Counted from the first letter of the stretch, positions 1-7,436 are shown. The stretch is 20,666 nt of DNA from Candidatus Poseidoniaceae archaeon (GCA_028822955.1 JAPKCL010000022.1:1-20666); one strand, 5' to 3'. Notes: a model not told the origin generated them from the sequence alone. Numbers and translations: made by a program.

Positions 1-762
1 ACCGACTGGTGCAGGTCCTCCAGCACGTCGAATACCTGCGTACTTGAAGGTTGAACCATCACCACGGTTTCGGTTGGTATTCATTTCCAGAACCGTCGGG
101 TCGAATCGGGATGAGTGGCAAATGCAGAACAGTTTGGTACCGCCATCGTCTCCACCGCCAGGTGTCCAAGAATCTTCAGTAAACGAGTTTGATACCAATT
201 GCCATCCTGGGATACAGCACAAGTGAGTACAACGGGCGAAGATCATCACCAGGTTGTCAGAGGGGAGGAGTCGAGGGTCAGCGTCACTCAAATCCTCAAA
301 ATGGCCAATGGTTTTTCCAGTTTCATCGACACCTTCAGTGAATTGGAATCGGGCTTTACCGTTTGACAGTGGAGTACTTGCGTATTGAGAATGGGTGACG
401 TAGGTGACGACGACAGGGACTCCGTTCCAAATCCCAGCAGCACCAGAGGTTTCAGTGTTTGACTTAGCAGCCTCGTCGACAAAATCTTGCCGCATCATCA
501 TTTGTTCGTGCTTTGCACCATACCAAGCACTGTCTTCTCGACCCTTTGCCCAGAATTTGACGCCGAGTTCACCTTCGTTTGTGCCGCCCGGAGGGAGCAA
601 AATAGAGGCGAAACCAAGAACACCGAGAGAAGCAGCCAATACACCTGTTGCGGTGTTAAATCCGTAGCGTAAGAATTGACGGCGGTTCACCGAAGAAGTG
701 GTACTCTCGTCGACACTGTCTCCAAAAGAAGGAGCTGGTTTGAGGTCGTATTCACGTGCCAT
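1..762 (-). CDS. Rieske iron-sulfur protein (bc-type complex), C-terminus beyond window
   Basis: The minus-strand frame is open from the ATG at 762 to the window edge (254 codons, no stop), so the C-terminus is missing. Residues 27-54 form a single N-terminal membrane helix preceded by an RRQFL motif, like the Tat-dependent anchors of Rieske proteins. Box 1 is CTHLCC (residues 178-183) and box 2 is CICHSS (213-218). C178, H180, C213 and H216 are the expected 2Fe-2S ligands, and C183/C215 the usual disulfide pair. The family passes electrons from quinol to a cytochrome or other acceptor on the outer face of the membrane. Two deviations: Cys instead of Gly at 182, and a Gly/Asp-rich loop that makes the inter-box distance (29 residues) longer than usual. 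It starts 6 nt after the preceding gene's stop, with GGTGAT (768-773) as SD, so it is co-transcribed. A cytochrome b gene just left of the window would fit, but is not seen. Confidence 0.9.
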   Translation of the reverse strand, partial: MAREYDLKPAPSFGDSVDESTTSSVNRRQFLRYGFNTATGVLAASLGVLGFASILLPPGGTNEGELGVKFWAKGREDSAWYGAKHEQMMMRQDFVDEAAKSNTETSGAAGIWNGVPVVVTYVTHSQYASTPLSNGKARFQFTEGVDETGKTIGHFEDLSDADPRLLPSDNLVMIFARCTHLCCIPGWQLVSNSFTEDSWTPGGGDDGGTKLFCICHSSRFDPTVLEMNTNRNRGDGSTFKYAGIRRAGGPAPVG

Positions 763-768
763 AAATTA

Positions 769-1212
769 TCACCACTTGTACTCCTTCCAGTCCTTTGTAT
801 GTTCTGGGATGAACTTATTCATTCCATGCTTGACAATAATTGCGTTAGGTAATACGAACTTAAGGTAAGCCATTCCCATTAAACAGAGTGTGATTAACAT
901 CATGGCCAGGTGATAGGCGAGTTGTTGTTGGTCCCAGCCTTTTGCGAGTCCATAAATCATTGAGAATACCCAGAAGCAAGACCAGAAAAGGCCCCAGGCA
1001 AAGAAGATCATAATCAAGTTCGAAGCGCCAGATGGTGCAAGAGAGGCACTGACAAGCGTTCCAGATTCTGCAAGATTGAATACGCCGTGGTCGATAGCGG
1101 ATTGCATTTGGTCTTCGGTCAATGAAGCATCCTCGAGGGCAACACGTGCATCCTCGACACTTACTTTGCCGCTGGCGACCTTACGCAACAGGGTGGTGAT
1201 TGTATCGTCCAT
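769..1212 (-). CDS. Small two-helix membrane protein of the Rieske operon, unknown function
   Basis: This 147-residue protein is not recognised. It has a soluble, charged N-terminal part (1-60) containing a short helical LLRKVASGKVSVEDARVAL segment, reminiscent of small interaction modules. Two hydrophobic helices follow (about 65-90 and 100-121), then a basic/aromatic C-terminus. The ATG at 1212 is chosen over the GTG at 1215 because GAGGTGA (1219-1225) lies 6 nt before it. The start overlaps the upstream gene's stop as TGATG, which implies translational coupling. Lying between a secreted CxCH protein and a Rieske protein, it is plausibly a small structural or assembly subunit of the same respiratory complex. 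That role is inference from position only. Confidence 0.75.
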   Translation of the reverse strand: MDDTITTLLRKVASGKVSVEDARVALEDASLTEDQMQSAIDHGVFNLAESGTLVSASLAPSGASNLIMIFFAWGLFWSCFWVFSMIYGLAKGWDQQQLAYHLAMMLITLCLMGMAYLKFVLPNAIIVKHGMNKFIPEHTKDWKEYKW

Positions 1213-2039
1213 CACTGGTCACCTCGTCGCATGAGTTTGTAGCGCAATCGCAATTGGTTTGTTCGTCCGGTATATGAGGTCGAGAAACTGTATCTGAGCA
1301 TGAGACCCGCAAAAATGATCACGACAATAACCGCTCCAAATCCGAGCAATCCAAGCCAGTGTGCTCGAAGTTCAGCACCCATGTGTTCAAGGTCAACGCC
1401 ATGTGATTTTGGTTGAGGTGGGCTGACGTTACCATCACCTGCAAACAGGGTTCGTGTGCCAAGTGCCGAAGTCGTATCGCTTCCTTCTTGAAGAGAGAAC
1501 AGCAATTGATTCCAGCGGTCTTCTTCACCGCCACCGTTATTCAATTGGTCGCCGTTAACTGAGTTTCCAGTAATCCAGAAATTGACTGTGTCTGAACCGG
1601 CTTCAGGTGCTTGCCATGTAAAGGTCCACATTCGGTCGGCTACAGCAGCAGAAGATTCAGTGTGAGTGAGGGTCGTAAGATCGTCTTCCCAGTTTTGCAA
1701 ACCTTCGCCAGAAAGAACACCAGCGGTTGTTCGCATTGCAAATCCTGCAGTGTATGTTCCAGTTGCGGCTGGCCCACCGATGATTTGGAGCGTCAGTGTG
1801 TATGTTTCGCCGCCAATCCACCCGTAAGGAACGTCAACAAGAATGATTTGGACTGAATTATCGGCGGCCCCATTATGACAAAGACAGCCTTCTTTAGCGA
1901 CATCGTCAATCGTTTCTCCAGCGTTATCTTGTGCGCCTCCAATGCCTCCGTGGAGCGAAGAAGCGAAACCAGGGACGAAGAGTAAAACGGCAAGGACCAG
2001 TACCACTCCGGAACGTATAGAAAATGTGCTCCCGCGCAT
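1212..2039 (-). CDS. Membrane-anchored secreted protein with CxCH motif and Reeler/choice-of-anchor-V-like domain
   Basis: 275 residues. Residues 1-27 are a signal peptide or signal anchor, about 60-190 form a beta-rich extracytoplasmic domain, and 228-250 are a C-terminal membrane helix followed by a basic tail. The ectodomain resembles the choice-of-anchor V / Reeler-like family: a Cys/His motif near the N-terminus, then GGETYTLTLQI (76-86), a TFTWQAP strand (139-145) and FWITGNSVNGD (154-164). Family members usually carry a c-type-heme-like CxxCH here. This protein has GCLCH (C52, C54, H55), one residue shorter. It is the first gene of the Rieske operon, and its start is supported by GGTGA (2044-2048). 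A role in extracytoplasmic electron transfer is attractive but unproven. The domain call rests on motif resemblance. Confidence 0.7.
   Translation of the reverse strand: MRGSTFSIRSGVVLVLAVLLFVPGFASSLHGGIGGAQDNAGETIDDVAKEGCLCHNGAADNSVQIILVDVPYGWIGGETYTLTLQIIGGPAATGTYTAGFAMRTTAGVLSGEGLQNWEDDLTTLTHTESSAAVADRMWTFTWQAPEAGSDTVNFWITGNSVNGDQLNNGGGEEDRWNQLLFSLQEGSDTTSALGTRTLFAGDGNVSPPQPKSHGVDLEHMGAELRAHWLGLLGFGAVIVVIIFAGLMLRYSFSTSYTGRTNQLRLRYKLMRRGDQ
1219..1225 (-). promoter_or_regulatory. Shine-Dalgarno site deciding the start of the 147-residue membrane protein
   Basis: GAGGTGA on the minus strand lies 6 nt before the ATG at 1212. It favours that start over the adjacent GTG at 1215, and it sits inside the end of the upstream gene. 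Confidence 0.6.
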
Positions 2040-2076
2040 AGCCTCACCTAGTAAATCAACCCACTCGCAAGTGCTC

Positions 2077-2082
2077 TTTAAA
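2077..2082 (-). promoter_or_regulatory. Possible TATA box of the Rieske operon
   Basis: TTTAAA, preceded by ACAATG on the minus strand, lies about 38-43 nt upstream of the ATG at 2039. With the usual archaeal spacing, transcription would start near 2053, leaving a short leader that still contains the GGTGAGG SD. The motif is palindromic and AT-rich hexamers are common, so this is only a candidate. The 219 nt between the divergent genes (2040-2258) must hold both promoters. TATATC at 2119-2124 is a weaker candidate for the plus-strand genes. Confidence 0.3.
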
Positions 2083-2247
2083 CATTGTCAGCCAAAGTGA
2101 TAAAAAACACCGACGCAGTATATCGTTTTCAAAAACCAAAGTGGGCTCATTGATGGCTTGCATTGTCCCTCTATTTTCATTGAATCTACGCCCTAAACCA
2201 AGACTTTTGGAGGGAGACTTCTTGAATGACTGCCTTGAGCATGTATT

Positions 2248-2251
2248 GGAG
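2248..2251 (+). promoter_or_regulatory. Shine-Dalgarno site deciding the TPR protein start
   Basis: GGAG lies 7 nt before the ATG at 2259, matching the 6-7 nt spacing used in the polymerase operon here. A second purine run, GGAGGGA (2209-2215), sits before the upstream in-frame ATG at 2226 but with longer spacing. Confidence 0.45.
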
Positions 2252-2258
2252 AATTACC

Positions 2259-2552
2259 ATGGCGAACCATTTTGAGAACACTTACGAACTCACTCCTGAG
2301 CAACTCGAACAACTTGACCAAGCGGAAGAAATGATGTTGCGTAACGACCTTGGAGCAGCAGAACGATTACTTCTTTCGATGATTGAGGTGGAGGCTGAAT
2401 GCATCCCAGTACTTTCGAATCTCGGTCATTTGTATGGCCGGCACCTTTCTGAATTTGAAACGGCGATTGAATATTACGACAAAGTGTTAGCCCTCGAACC
2501 AGATAATGCTTGGGCGAGAGACGCTCGAAGGCGATATTTGCGCTATGTCTGA
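2259..2552 (+). CDS. Small tetratricopeptide-repeat (TPR) protein
   Basis: 97 residues, wholly helical in appearance. The central and C-terminal part reads as about two TPR-like helix pairs: AEEMMLRNDLGAAERLLLSM, then a clear TPR ending in AIEYYDKVLALEPDN. TPRs bind peptides or partner proteins, and no catalytic motif is visible. The ATG at 2259 is preferred because of the well-spaced GGAG. An in-frame ATG at 2226 would add 11 residues (MTALSMYWRIT), which do not look like part of the fold. The FtsZ-family gene begins 50 nt downstream on the same strand, so the two are probably co-transcribed and may act together. That functional link is inference. Confidence 0.8.
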   Translation: MANHFENTYELTPEQLEQLDQAEEMMLRNDLGAAERLLLSMIEVEAECIPVLSNLGHLYGRHLSEFETAIEYYDKVLALEPDNAWARDARRRYLRYV

Positions 2553-2602
2553 TGAGTTTAAACACAGCCAAAGTTCATTGATGTTCGGTTCAAAGGCCCA
2601 CC

Positions 2603-3520
2603 ATGGAAGCGTCTCATATCCTCATCGCAGGTGTTGGGGGGCTCGGTTGTTCTTGGGCTAAAGGTGCTCATGCACGCTGTGAAGGCTTTGCTGACATGTG
2701 CTTAGTGGATGCCGACGATTCGAGTTTTGAAAACAGTGAATCAGCCCATCTTCTACGCTTAGGCCATGCGCTGGATCCGTTGGGCTGTGCTGCATTGCCG
2801 CCTTTGGCAGAACAACGCATGCGGGGATATTCTGCTCTTGCTCGCACGGTACTCGAACCTGTCGAATTAGTTCTCTTGCTGGTCGGCCTTGGCGGCGGTA
2901 CAGGGACGGGTGCTGCACATGAATTTGCACGTCAAGCACGCCAATCTGGAGCTATTGTTGTAGCAGTAGCGGCTTTGCCATTTGATGTTCAAGAAACTCG
3001 GGCAACCATTGCCGAAGAAGGGCTTCACCGGCTCGAGAAAAATGCACATGTGACGGTTCGACTTTCGCTCGAACGTCTTGCAAGGCAAGCACGTGAACGT
3101 GGCACAGCCTGGCAAATGGGCGCAGAATGGGTTGAAGATTTAGTTGAAGGCCTCGTACGAACTTTAATGAGCATGGGCCTCATAAATTTGGACCTCATGG
3201 ATTTAAGGGCGATTGTCGAGAAAAAAGGCGAAGCGACCATGTTAGTCGGTATCGGTAAGCCCGATGACCCGGAAGGCATTCTTGAATCTGCTATGATGGC
3301 GCCACTTGCTGAGCTTGACGTTGGAGGTGCCCAAGGTTGTTTGATTCAAGTTGAAGGTGGAGTCGGTATGACCATTGGGCAACTCGAGGAAGTTGCCAAT
3401 ATGTTCACGGAAGCCTTGGACCCAAATGCACAAGTGATTTTAGGGGCTCGTGTAAGCGAGGATCTCGAAGATACCATACGGGTCGTCACACTTCTTTCAG
3501 GTATTCAACCGAGTTCTTAG
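2603..3520 (+). CDS. Divergent FtsZ/tubulin-family GTPase
   Basis: 305 residues. The N-terminal nucleotide-binding half has GVGGLG (10-15) at the first phosphate loop and the tubulin signature GGGTGTG at 97-103. It is followed by a PFDVQETR stretch and the helix EEGLHRLEKNAHV, as in FtsZ. The T7 synergy loop is present as GLINLDLMDLRAIV (192-205), with D197 and D200 at the catalytic positions. The C-terminal domain runs to about 300 and the protein stops there, without the linker and peptide that bind FtsA/SepF in canonical FtsZ. The T2-T3 region (about 34-75) is degenerate: the usual GLGAG/P loop is not recognisable, and the Asn after the first glycine loop is Ser. Family members polymerise with GTP in division or cell shape. 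This is probably a paralogue with altered assembly. Its stop codon overlaps the stop of the convergent gene by 2 nt. Confidence 0.85.
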   Translation: MEASHILIAGVGGLGCSWAKGAHARCEGFADMCLVDADDSSFENSESAHLLRLGHALDPLGCAALPPLAEQRMRGYSALARTVLEPVELVLLLVGLGGGTGTGAAHEFARQARQSGAIVVAVAALPFDVQETRATIAEEGLHRLEKNAHVTVRLSLERLARQARERGTAWQMGAEWVEDLVEGLVRTLMSMGLINLDLMDLRAIVEKKGEATMLVGIGKPDDPEGILESAMMAPLAELDVGGAQGCLIQVEGGVGMTIGQLEEVANMFTEALDPNAQVILGARVSEDLEDTIRVVTLLSGIQPSS

Positions 3521-4799
3521 TCGTTCAATTCGATAACGTCTGTCCATTCAACATCATCACTGATTGTTTGACCGACTGTACCGTCCCATTGAACTTCAAT
3601 ATCATCTGCCAAAGCAACGACGCCTTCTGTTGGTTTTGCTTCTGCCACTGACTTGTGTGTGATTCGGGCTACTTTTACCGCGAAATCATGTTGGTCAAGT
3701 ATGCGTGCTAGAACGTTTCTTTGCATCCAAGTAATGGTCAAAAACGCTATGATATGCCCTGTAACCATCACATAGGTGATGTCATTGAAAGCAGTTGCTA
3801 GCATGGCGACACTTCCCGCGTAAGCATAGCCAAATGAGAGCCCCCATGGCAGTGCATTTTCCGTTGAAATAAATCTAAACTTCACTCCTACTGATTGCGA
3901 AGTAATTGTCCAAATCGCCATGAAAACAGTGAACATCATCAAGATCACCTCTTCGATGAAGACTTCTATTGTCCCAGGTGACATGACCAGTTGCCGCCAA
4001 ACGGTAAGCAAGTGCCATGTTGCAAACACATGCGCAAACATTGTCCAGCGGGATGCAAACTTTTTCAGTGCCTTGTCTCGAAGTGCCATTTGTCGGTACT
4101 TCCAAGTCCAAGCAACGGTCAAACCATAGGCCAAAATAGCCAAGCCGAAGAAACCGATATTGGATATTATGGCGCCTCCGAAATCCCAATTCTTTTCGTA
4201 TAAAAATTGAAATCCAAAAATGCCAAGTATCGACATCACGAGAAGTATACTGATTTGGGTCATTGTCATTATTTTTATATTTCCGGACGTACTTTCGGAT
4301 TCAGGCAATCTCTTTGCTGCGATTGAAGAAGCCCATGAACCAAAGGAGCGACCTTGGGCAATCGCCCAAAATACAAACAGTGAACCAAGACCAAGTGGGA
4401 AGACTGCCGGCAAATCAACCACAGATTCCTGTCCAAACAACAGTATGATGAGTAAACCAAGTGCCCCAGACACAGCTAATGGAAATAAGCAAATTTTGAA
4501 ACTCGAAAGAAATCGAGTCAAGGCATTGGCTTTTGCTTCATTTTCTTCTTGGTCTTTGAGTGTAATCCACGAAAGGACACGCCCATTGTTGGAACATATT
4601 GCAGTAAGTCCATAGCCACATGAGAGTGAAATGAATCCAAGTGCTGCGATCTCACCTGCATTGTCGATGTTTGCAATCCAATAGAGAAGAGTGGTAAAGT
4701 TCGAATCAAACCGAACAGTGAGGTTTCATTTGTAGCCAATTGCAACAATATGTCGCCATCGTTTGTTGAATCTTTCTTTGTTTCAACCTCTGCCTCCAT
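3517..4799 (-). CDS. Multi-pass membrane protein, reading frame interrupted near the 5' end
   Basis: A minus-strand membrane protein of unknown function. The main frame encodes 334 residues from a TTG at 4521, with about seven hydrophobic helices and an acidic C-terminal tail. However, the same frame continues upstream to about 4730 and encodes another clear membrane segment (IAALGFISLSCGYGLTAI), with no usable start before an in-frame stop. In the -1-related frame, an ATG at 4799 with GGAG (4805-4808) 5 nt upstream opens a charged N-terminus (MEAEVETKKDSTNDGD). That frame becomes implausible after about 4685. The simplest reading is one protein of about 425 residues split by a one-base indel between about 4732 and 4682, either a sequencing error or a real mutation. 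The alternative is two genes overlapping as TTGA at 4518-4521. No family is recognised. Confidence 0.65.
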
Positions 4800-4804
4800 G
4801 GTCT

Positions 4805-4808
4805 CTCC
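4805..4808 (-). promoter_or_regulatory. Shine-Dalgarno site supporting the 4799 start of the interrupted membrane protein
   Basis: GGAG within GAGGAGA on the minus strand lies 5 nt before the ATG at 4799. It supports that ATG as the true start even though its frame is lost within about 40 codons. Confidence 0.45.
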
Positions 4809-4884
4809 TCGCGTGTCTCTATTTTCAGTTTATGCACGGTTTTTACGGTCAAAGGTCTTGAAGGAGGAGTATCTCGACTCTACG

Positions 4885-5271
4885 ATGGCTAAGCGCTTGA
4901 GCAAGGCATTGCGTGGAAAACGCAGATGGGTGGGTATCGAATGTACTTCGCAATTTGATTCTCGCTCCTCACTTGCTGGCTATCTTACCAGTCTGTTTCA
5001 ATCGATTGAACAATCGAATGCCTTCCGTCTGATGGAATTCTATCCTGCAGACTCGGAAGTCGCAAAAGATACGGTTTCTGCCTTGGAAGGTTCAGAGCCA
5101 CGCGGCTTTGGGATTCTTGAAATTCCGCACCCAGCCTATCAGGAAGTTCGACTCTTGATTGAATCGGAGAATTCCCTTTCGGACCACGCAGTTCGTAGCA
5201 TTACCAGTAGTGGTAAGATTCGATTGGTACGCGAGCGTTTGCATCTCCCTCGACCAAATCGTGAACGTTGA
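4885..5271 (+). CDS. rnp2: RNase P protein subunit, Pop5/Rpp14 family (Rnp2-like)
   Basis: 128 residues. The N-terminus, LSKALRGKRRWVGIEC (5-20), matches the Pop5 opening 'LR.KRRYI.FE'. The middle holds a helix, then GFGILEIPHPAYQEVRLLIE (74-93), equivalent to the GIvRv...vraaL strand-helix of the family. The end ITSSGKIRLVRERL (106-119) corresponds to the 'SGTIrkarrrl' signature. Pop5 pairs with Rpp30 in archaeal RNase P and helps the catalytic RNA remove 5' leaders from pre-tRNAs. The frame is open further upstream to ATG codons at 4798 and 4750, but those would run into the divergent gene, and the family begins as here. GGAGGAG (4863-4869) lies upstream at rather long spacing (15 nt). The call is by motif pattern, as sequence identity in this family is low. 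Confidence 0.65.
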   Translation: MAKRLSKALRGKRRWVGIECTSQFDSRSSLAGYLTSLFQSIEQSNAFRLMEFYPADSEVAKDTVSALEGSEPRGFGILEIPHPAYQEVRLLIESENSLSDHAVRSITSSGKIRLVRERLHLPRPNRER

Positions 5272-5310
5272 CACCATCACCTTCATTTGATTTCACTTAC
5301 ACGATATGCT

Positions 5311-5811
5311 ATGTCTGGAGGCGGAGCAGCACCTGTGATGAAGATGAGTGACGTCTTCCTGCTTCTCGGAGTGACTTTTTTAGTAGGCGGTCTATTCATC
5401 CATGGTTTAGTTTCACCTACTCCACTCAATGCCGATGCTGAACCATATTCAAATGGTGCTTCACTGTTGAAAGGTGATACGATTGAATTCACCGTTACTG
5501 CCGAAAATGAGTCTGTAGTAGCCGTTGAGATTATCGACGAAGAGGGTGATGTTGTTTTGACAAAGTCCGTTTCGCTTCTGAGTGGTGACTCAGATTCAAT
5601 CTATTTCGAAGCAGATAGCAAAGGATTCTATTCCTATACTGTCGAACTCACTGAAGGTTCTGGAGAAGTCGTAGTCGATGTAGATCGTAAGTTACTTATC
5701 GACTTCATCATCTATCCACTTGGTATCATTTGCGTCGTTTTCGGATTTTACAAGAGAAAGGACGAACAAATGAATGAGTCCATCGATGCAGTGCTTGAAT
5801 CAAACGACTAA
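5311..5811 (+). CDS. Small membrane protein with extracytoplasmic beta domain, unknown function
   Basis: 166 residues, not recognised. A membrane helix (about 13-34) is followed by a beta-rich, acidic outer domain (about 40-125) with strands such as TIEFTVTAENESVVAVEIID. A second helix (about 128-147) and a short charged cytoplasmic tail (YKRKDEQ...) complete it. The outer domain looks like an Ig/jelly-roll-type sandwich, similar in style to archaeal emp24/GOLD-like or C2-like ectodomains, but no assignment is justified. The start is uncertain. The ATG at 5311 has no SD, while the ATG at 5338 has a purine run GGAGGCGGAG (5317-5326) 11 nt upstream and would remove nine residues. It follows the Pop5-like gene by 39 nt on the same strand, and its stop overlaps the convergent gene's stop. 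Confidence 0.7.
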   Translation: MSGGGAAPVMKMSDVFLLLGVTFLVGGLFIHGLVSPTPLNADAEPYSNGASLLKGDTIEFTVTAENESVVAVEIIDEEGDVVLTKSVSLLSGDSDSIYFEADSKGFYSYTVELTEGSGEVVVDVDRKLLIDFIIYPLGIICVVFGFYKRKDEQMNESIDAVLESND

Positions 5812-7280
5812 ATTGTGGCGAAGTTTGTCCAAGTAATGTCCTCGCCATCTTGGATGATGTAGGTCATTCCATTGTTGTCTTGAAGTATGATTCTACCCTC
5901 GCTCTCGGTCTTCAAGAACGCCATCTTTTGCCTTCTATAGATTGGCTCTCCAAGCGCCATAATCCCGTTCGAGAATACGGCGGTGTACCGAGCGATTACC
6001 GCTTTAGGACTCAACTCCTTCACACCGTTTTTATGCTCAAACCATGAGGCGACAGCCGCCTGAATAACCTCTTGAAACTTCGTAAGTGTGATTTCGATAT
6101 TGAGTTCTTGAAGTGTTGCGATGGAATAGCCTTCTTTTTCCAATTCCTGTGCAGAGATGTTGCATCCGATGCCAAGAATCACTCGAGAGTATTTGCCTTG
6201 ACTCACTCCTTCGACTAAGATGCCGCCAACTTTACGCAAATCTCCATCAATCGAAAGTAGAACGTCATTCGGCCATTTCAAGATCTGCGTATCGGCGGTT
6301 CCAGTGAGCGCACTTATCGACTCAAATAATGCCAAACCTCCTTGGAGTTGAAGTAGGCCCGGGTTTGGCGTCGCTGAGCGCTCATGGATTACCCATGAGC
6401 CTGCAAAGGCTACATCTTCATGCGACCATACCCTGCCTCGACGACCATGGCCTGCTGTTTGCCGGCCTGCCTGGAGAAAACCACCTTCTTTCTCATCAGA
6501 GTTTAGCAGCGAGGTGTTGGTTGAATCTATTTCTTTTTGATAGGATTTGGAATGCGATTGGAAGGGTCTCCAAATCCCAAGAACTTCCAAGCATTCACCA
6601 TCATCAAATGTATGGGTGGTAATTGTTCGAACTGCAAATCCATTGCGAAGGCAAAGTGTTCGTGCCCCTTTACCTCTTTCGTTCTGAGACACAAGAAGGT
6701 AAACGACTCCTTCTTTCGTAAGGATATTCGAAGTTTGGAGATGATGCATGAGGCGGTTGACAAGGCCCCTGTCATCCGTGTCGAGGAGTGCTGCCTCTTC
6801 CAAGGGACCCAGGTGTTGAGTGTCTTTTTCAGGCGTGAGGTAGGGGAGATTCCAAACGATTACGTCGTGCGGTTCATCTCCAGCCCATTGCTGAACTTCT
6901 CCATCTGTTTGGGGGCCAGGGCCACCTTCTCGTACATCGATGTCAATGTTGTTCACTTGAGCAGAATTCCTACTGCTGGCTACGGCATAGGGATTGATGT
7001 CGCAGGCCGTGACTGAAAATCCAAGTTGGGCAGCAAAAAGAGAAATGGCGCCAGAGCCACAGCCAATTTCAAGGAACCTTTTTCCGTTCGGGTGAGGGTA
7101 GTCTTGAACCACCTGTGCCAGAACATCCGTATCCTCTCTAGGCGGGTAAACTGTCGGAGGTACCGTAAGGTGGATTTTACGATTTTGAGGAGTGGTCCAA
7201 AACAGCTGTTTTGCGACACGGTTTAATCGCTCAATTTCTTGTTCGGCGTCATTCGACCCGAAGTATTCGTCGCCAGGCAT
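5808..7280 (-). CDS. Fusion: HemK2/Mtq2-like methyltransferase + biotin-protein ligase (BirA)
   Basis: 490 residues in one uninterrupted frame. Residues 1-240 are a Rossmann SAM-dependent methyltransferase of the HemK2/Mtq2 type. They show VYPPREDTDVL (44-54), the SAM loop EIGCGSG (71-77), the acidic ACDINPYAV (92-100), and NLPY (144-147) where the family has NPPY. Residues 245-490 are a biotin-protein ligase: EIDSTN (250-255), the biotinoyl-AMP loop GHGRRGR (277-283), KWPND (335-339) with the catalytic-type Lys, KVGGILVE (350-357), GIGCNI (370-375) and a C-terminal SH3-like domain. There is no helix-turn-helix, so it is a non-regulatory ligase. HemK2 homologues methylate the GGQ glutamine of release factor with Trm112; BirA loads biotin onto carboxylase carriers. 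Why they are joined is unknown. No carboxylase or release factor gene lies nearby. Confidence 0.9.
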   Translation of the reverse strand: MPGDEYFGSNDAEQEIERLNRVAKQLFWTTPQNRKIHLTVPPTVYPPREDTDVLAQVVQDYPHPNGKRFLEIGCGSGAISLFAAQLGFSVTACDINPYAVASSRNSAQVNNIDIDVREGGPGPQTDGEVQQWAGDEPHDVIVWNLPYLTPEKDTQHLGPLEEAALLDTDDRGLVNRLMHHLQTSNILTKEGVVYLLVSQNERGKGARTLCLRNGFAVRTITTHTFDDGECLEVLGIWRPFQSHSKSYQKEIDSTNTSLLNSDEKEGGFLQAGRQTAGHGRRGRVWSHEDVAFAGSWVIHERSATPNPGLLQLQGGLALFESISALTGTADTQILKWPNDVLLSIDGDLRKVGGILVEGVSQGKYSRVILGIGCNISAQELEKEGYSIATLQELNIEITLTKFQEVIQAAVASWFEHKNGVKELSPKAVIARYTAVFSNGIMALGEPIYRRQKMAFLKTESEGRIILQDNNGMTYIIQDGEDITWTNFATI

Positions 7281-7436
7281 TTAGTTCGGTTGAGGCCAAC
7301 CTATCGGAGTCTTTATGACTATCCAATCGAAGTAAATCGTGCAACCCGAGCCTCAAACCGGTGTTCAAGGCTTTTTGGATTTGACATAATGCATCGACTC
7401 CTCTACGAAACTATGTCACAGGATGCTTGCGTAAGG

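Noticed and set aside
2226..2258. ATG at 2226 as start of the TPR gene
   Set aside because: The SD spacing is longer than elsewhere in the window and the added residues do not fit the TPR fold. It remains possible.
4518..4521. TTGA overlap as a genuine two-gene junction in the membrane-protein locus
   Set aside because: The upstream part of the main frame encodes a convincing membrane helix before the TTG, while the overlapping small frame loses protein-like character there.
4750..4884. Upstream extension of the Pop5-like gene to ATG at 4750 or 4798
   Set aside because: It would overlap the divergent membrane-protein start, adds residues unlike the family, and Pop5 proteins begin where the 4885 start places this one.
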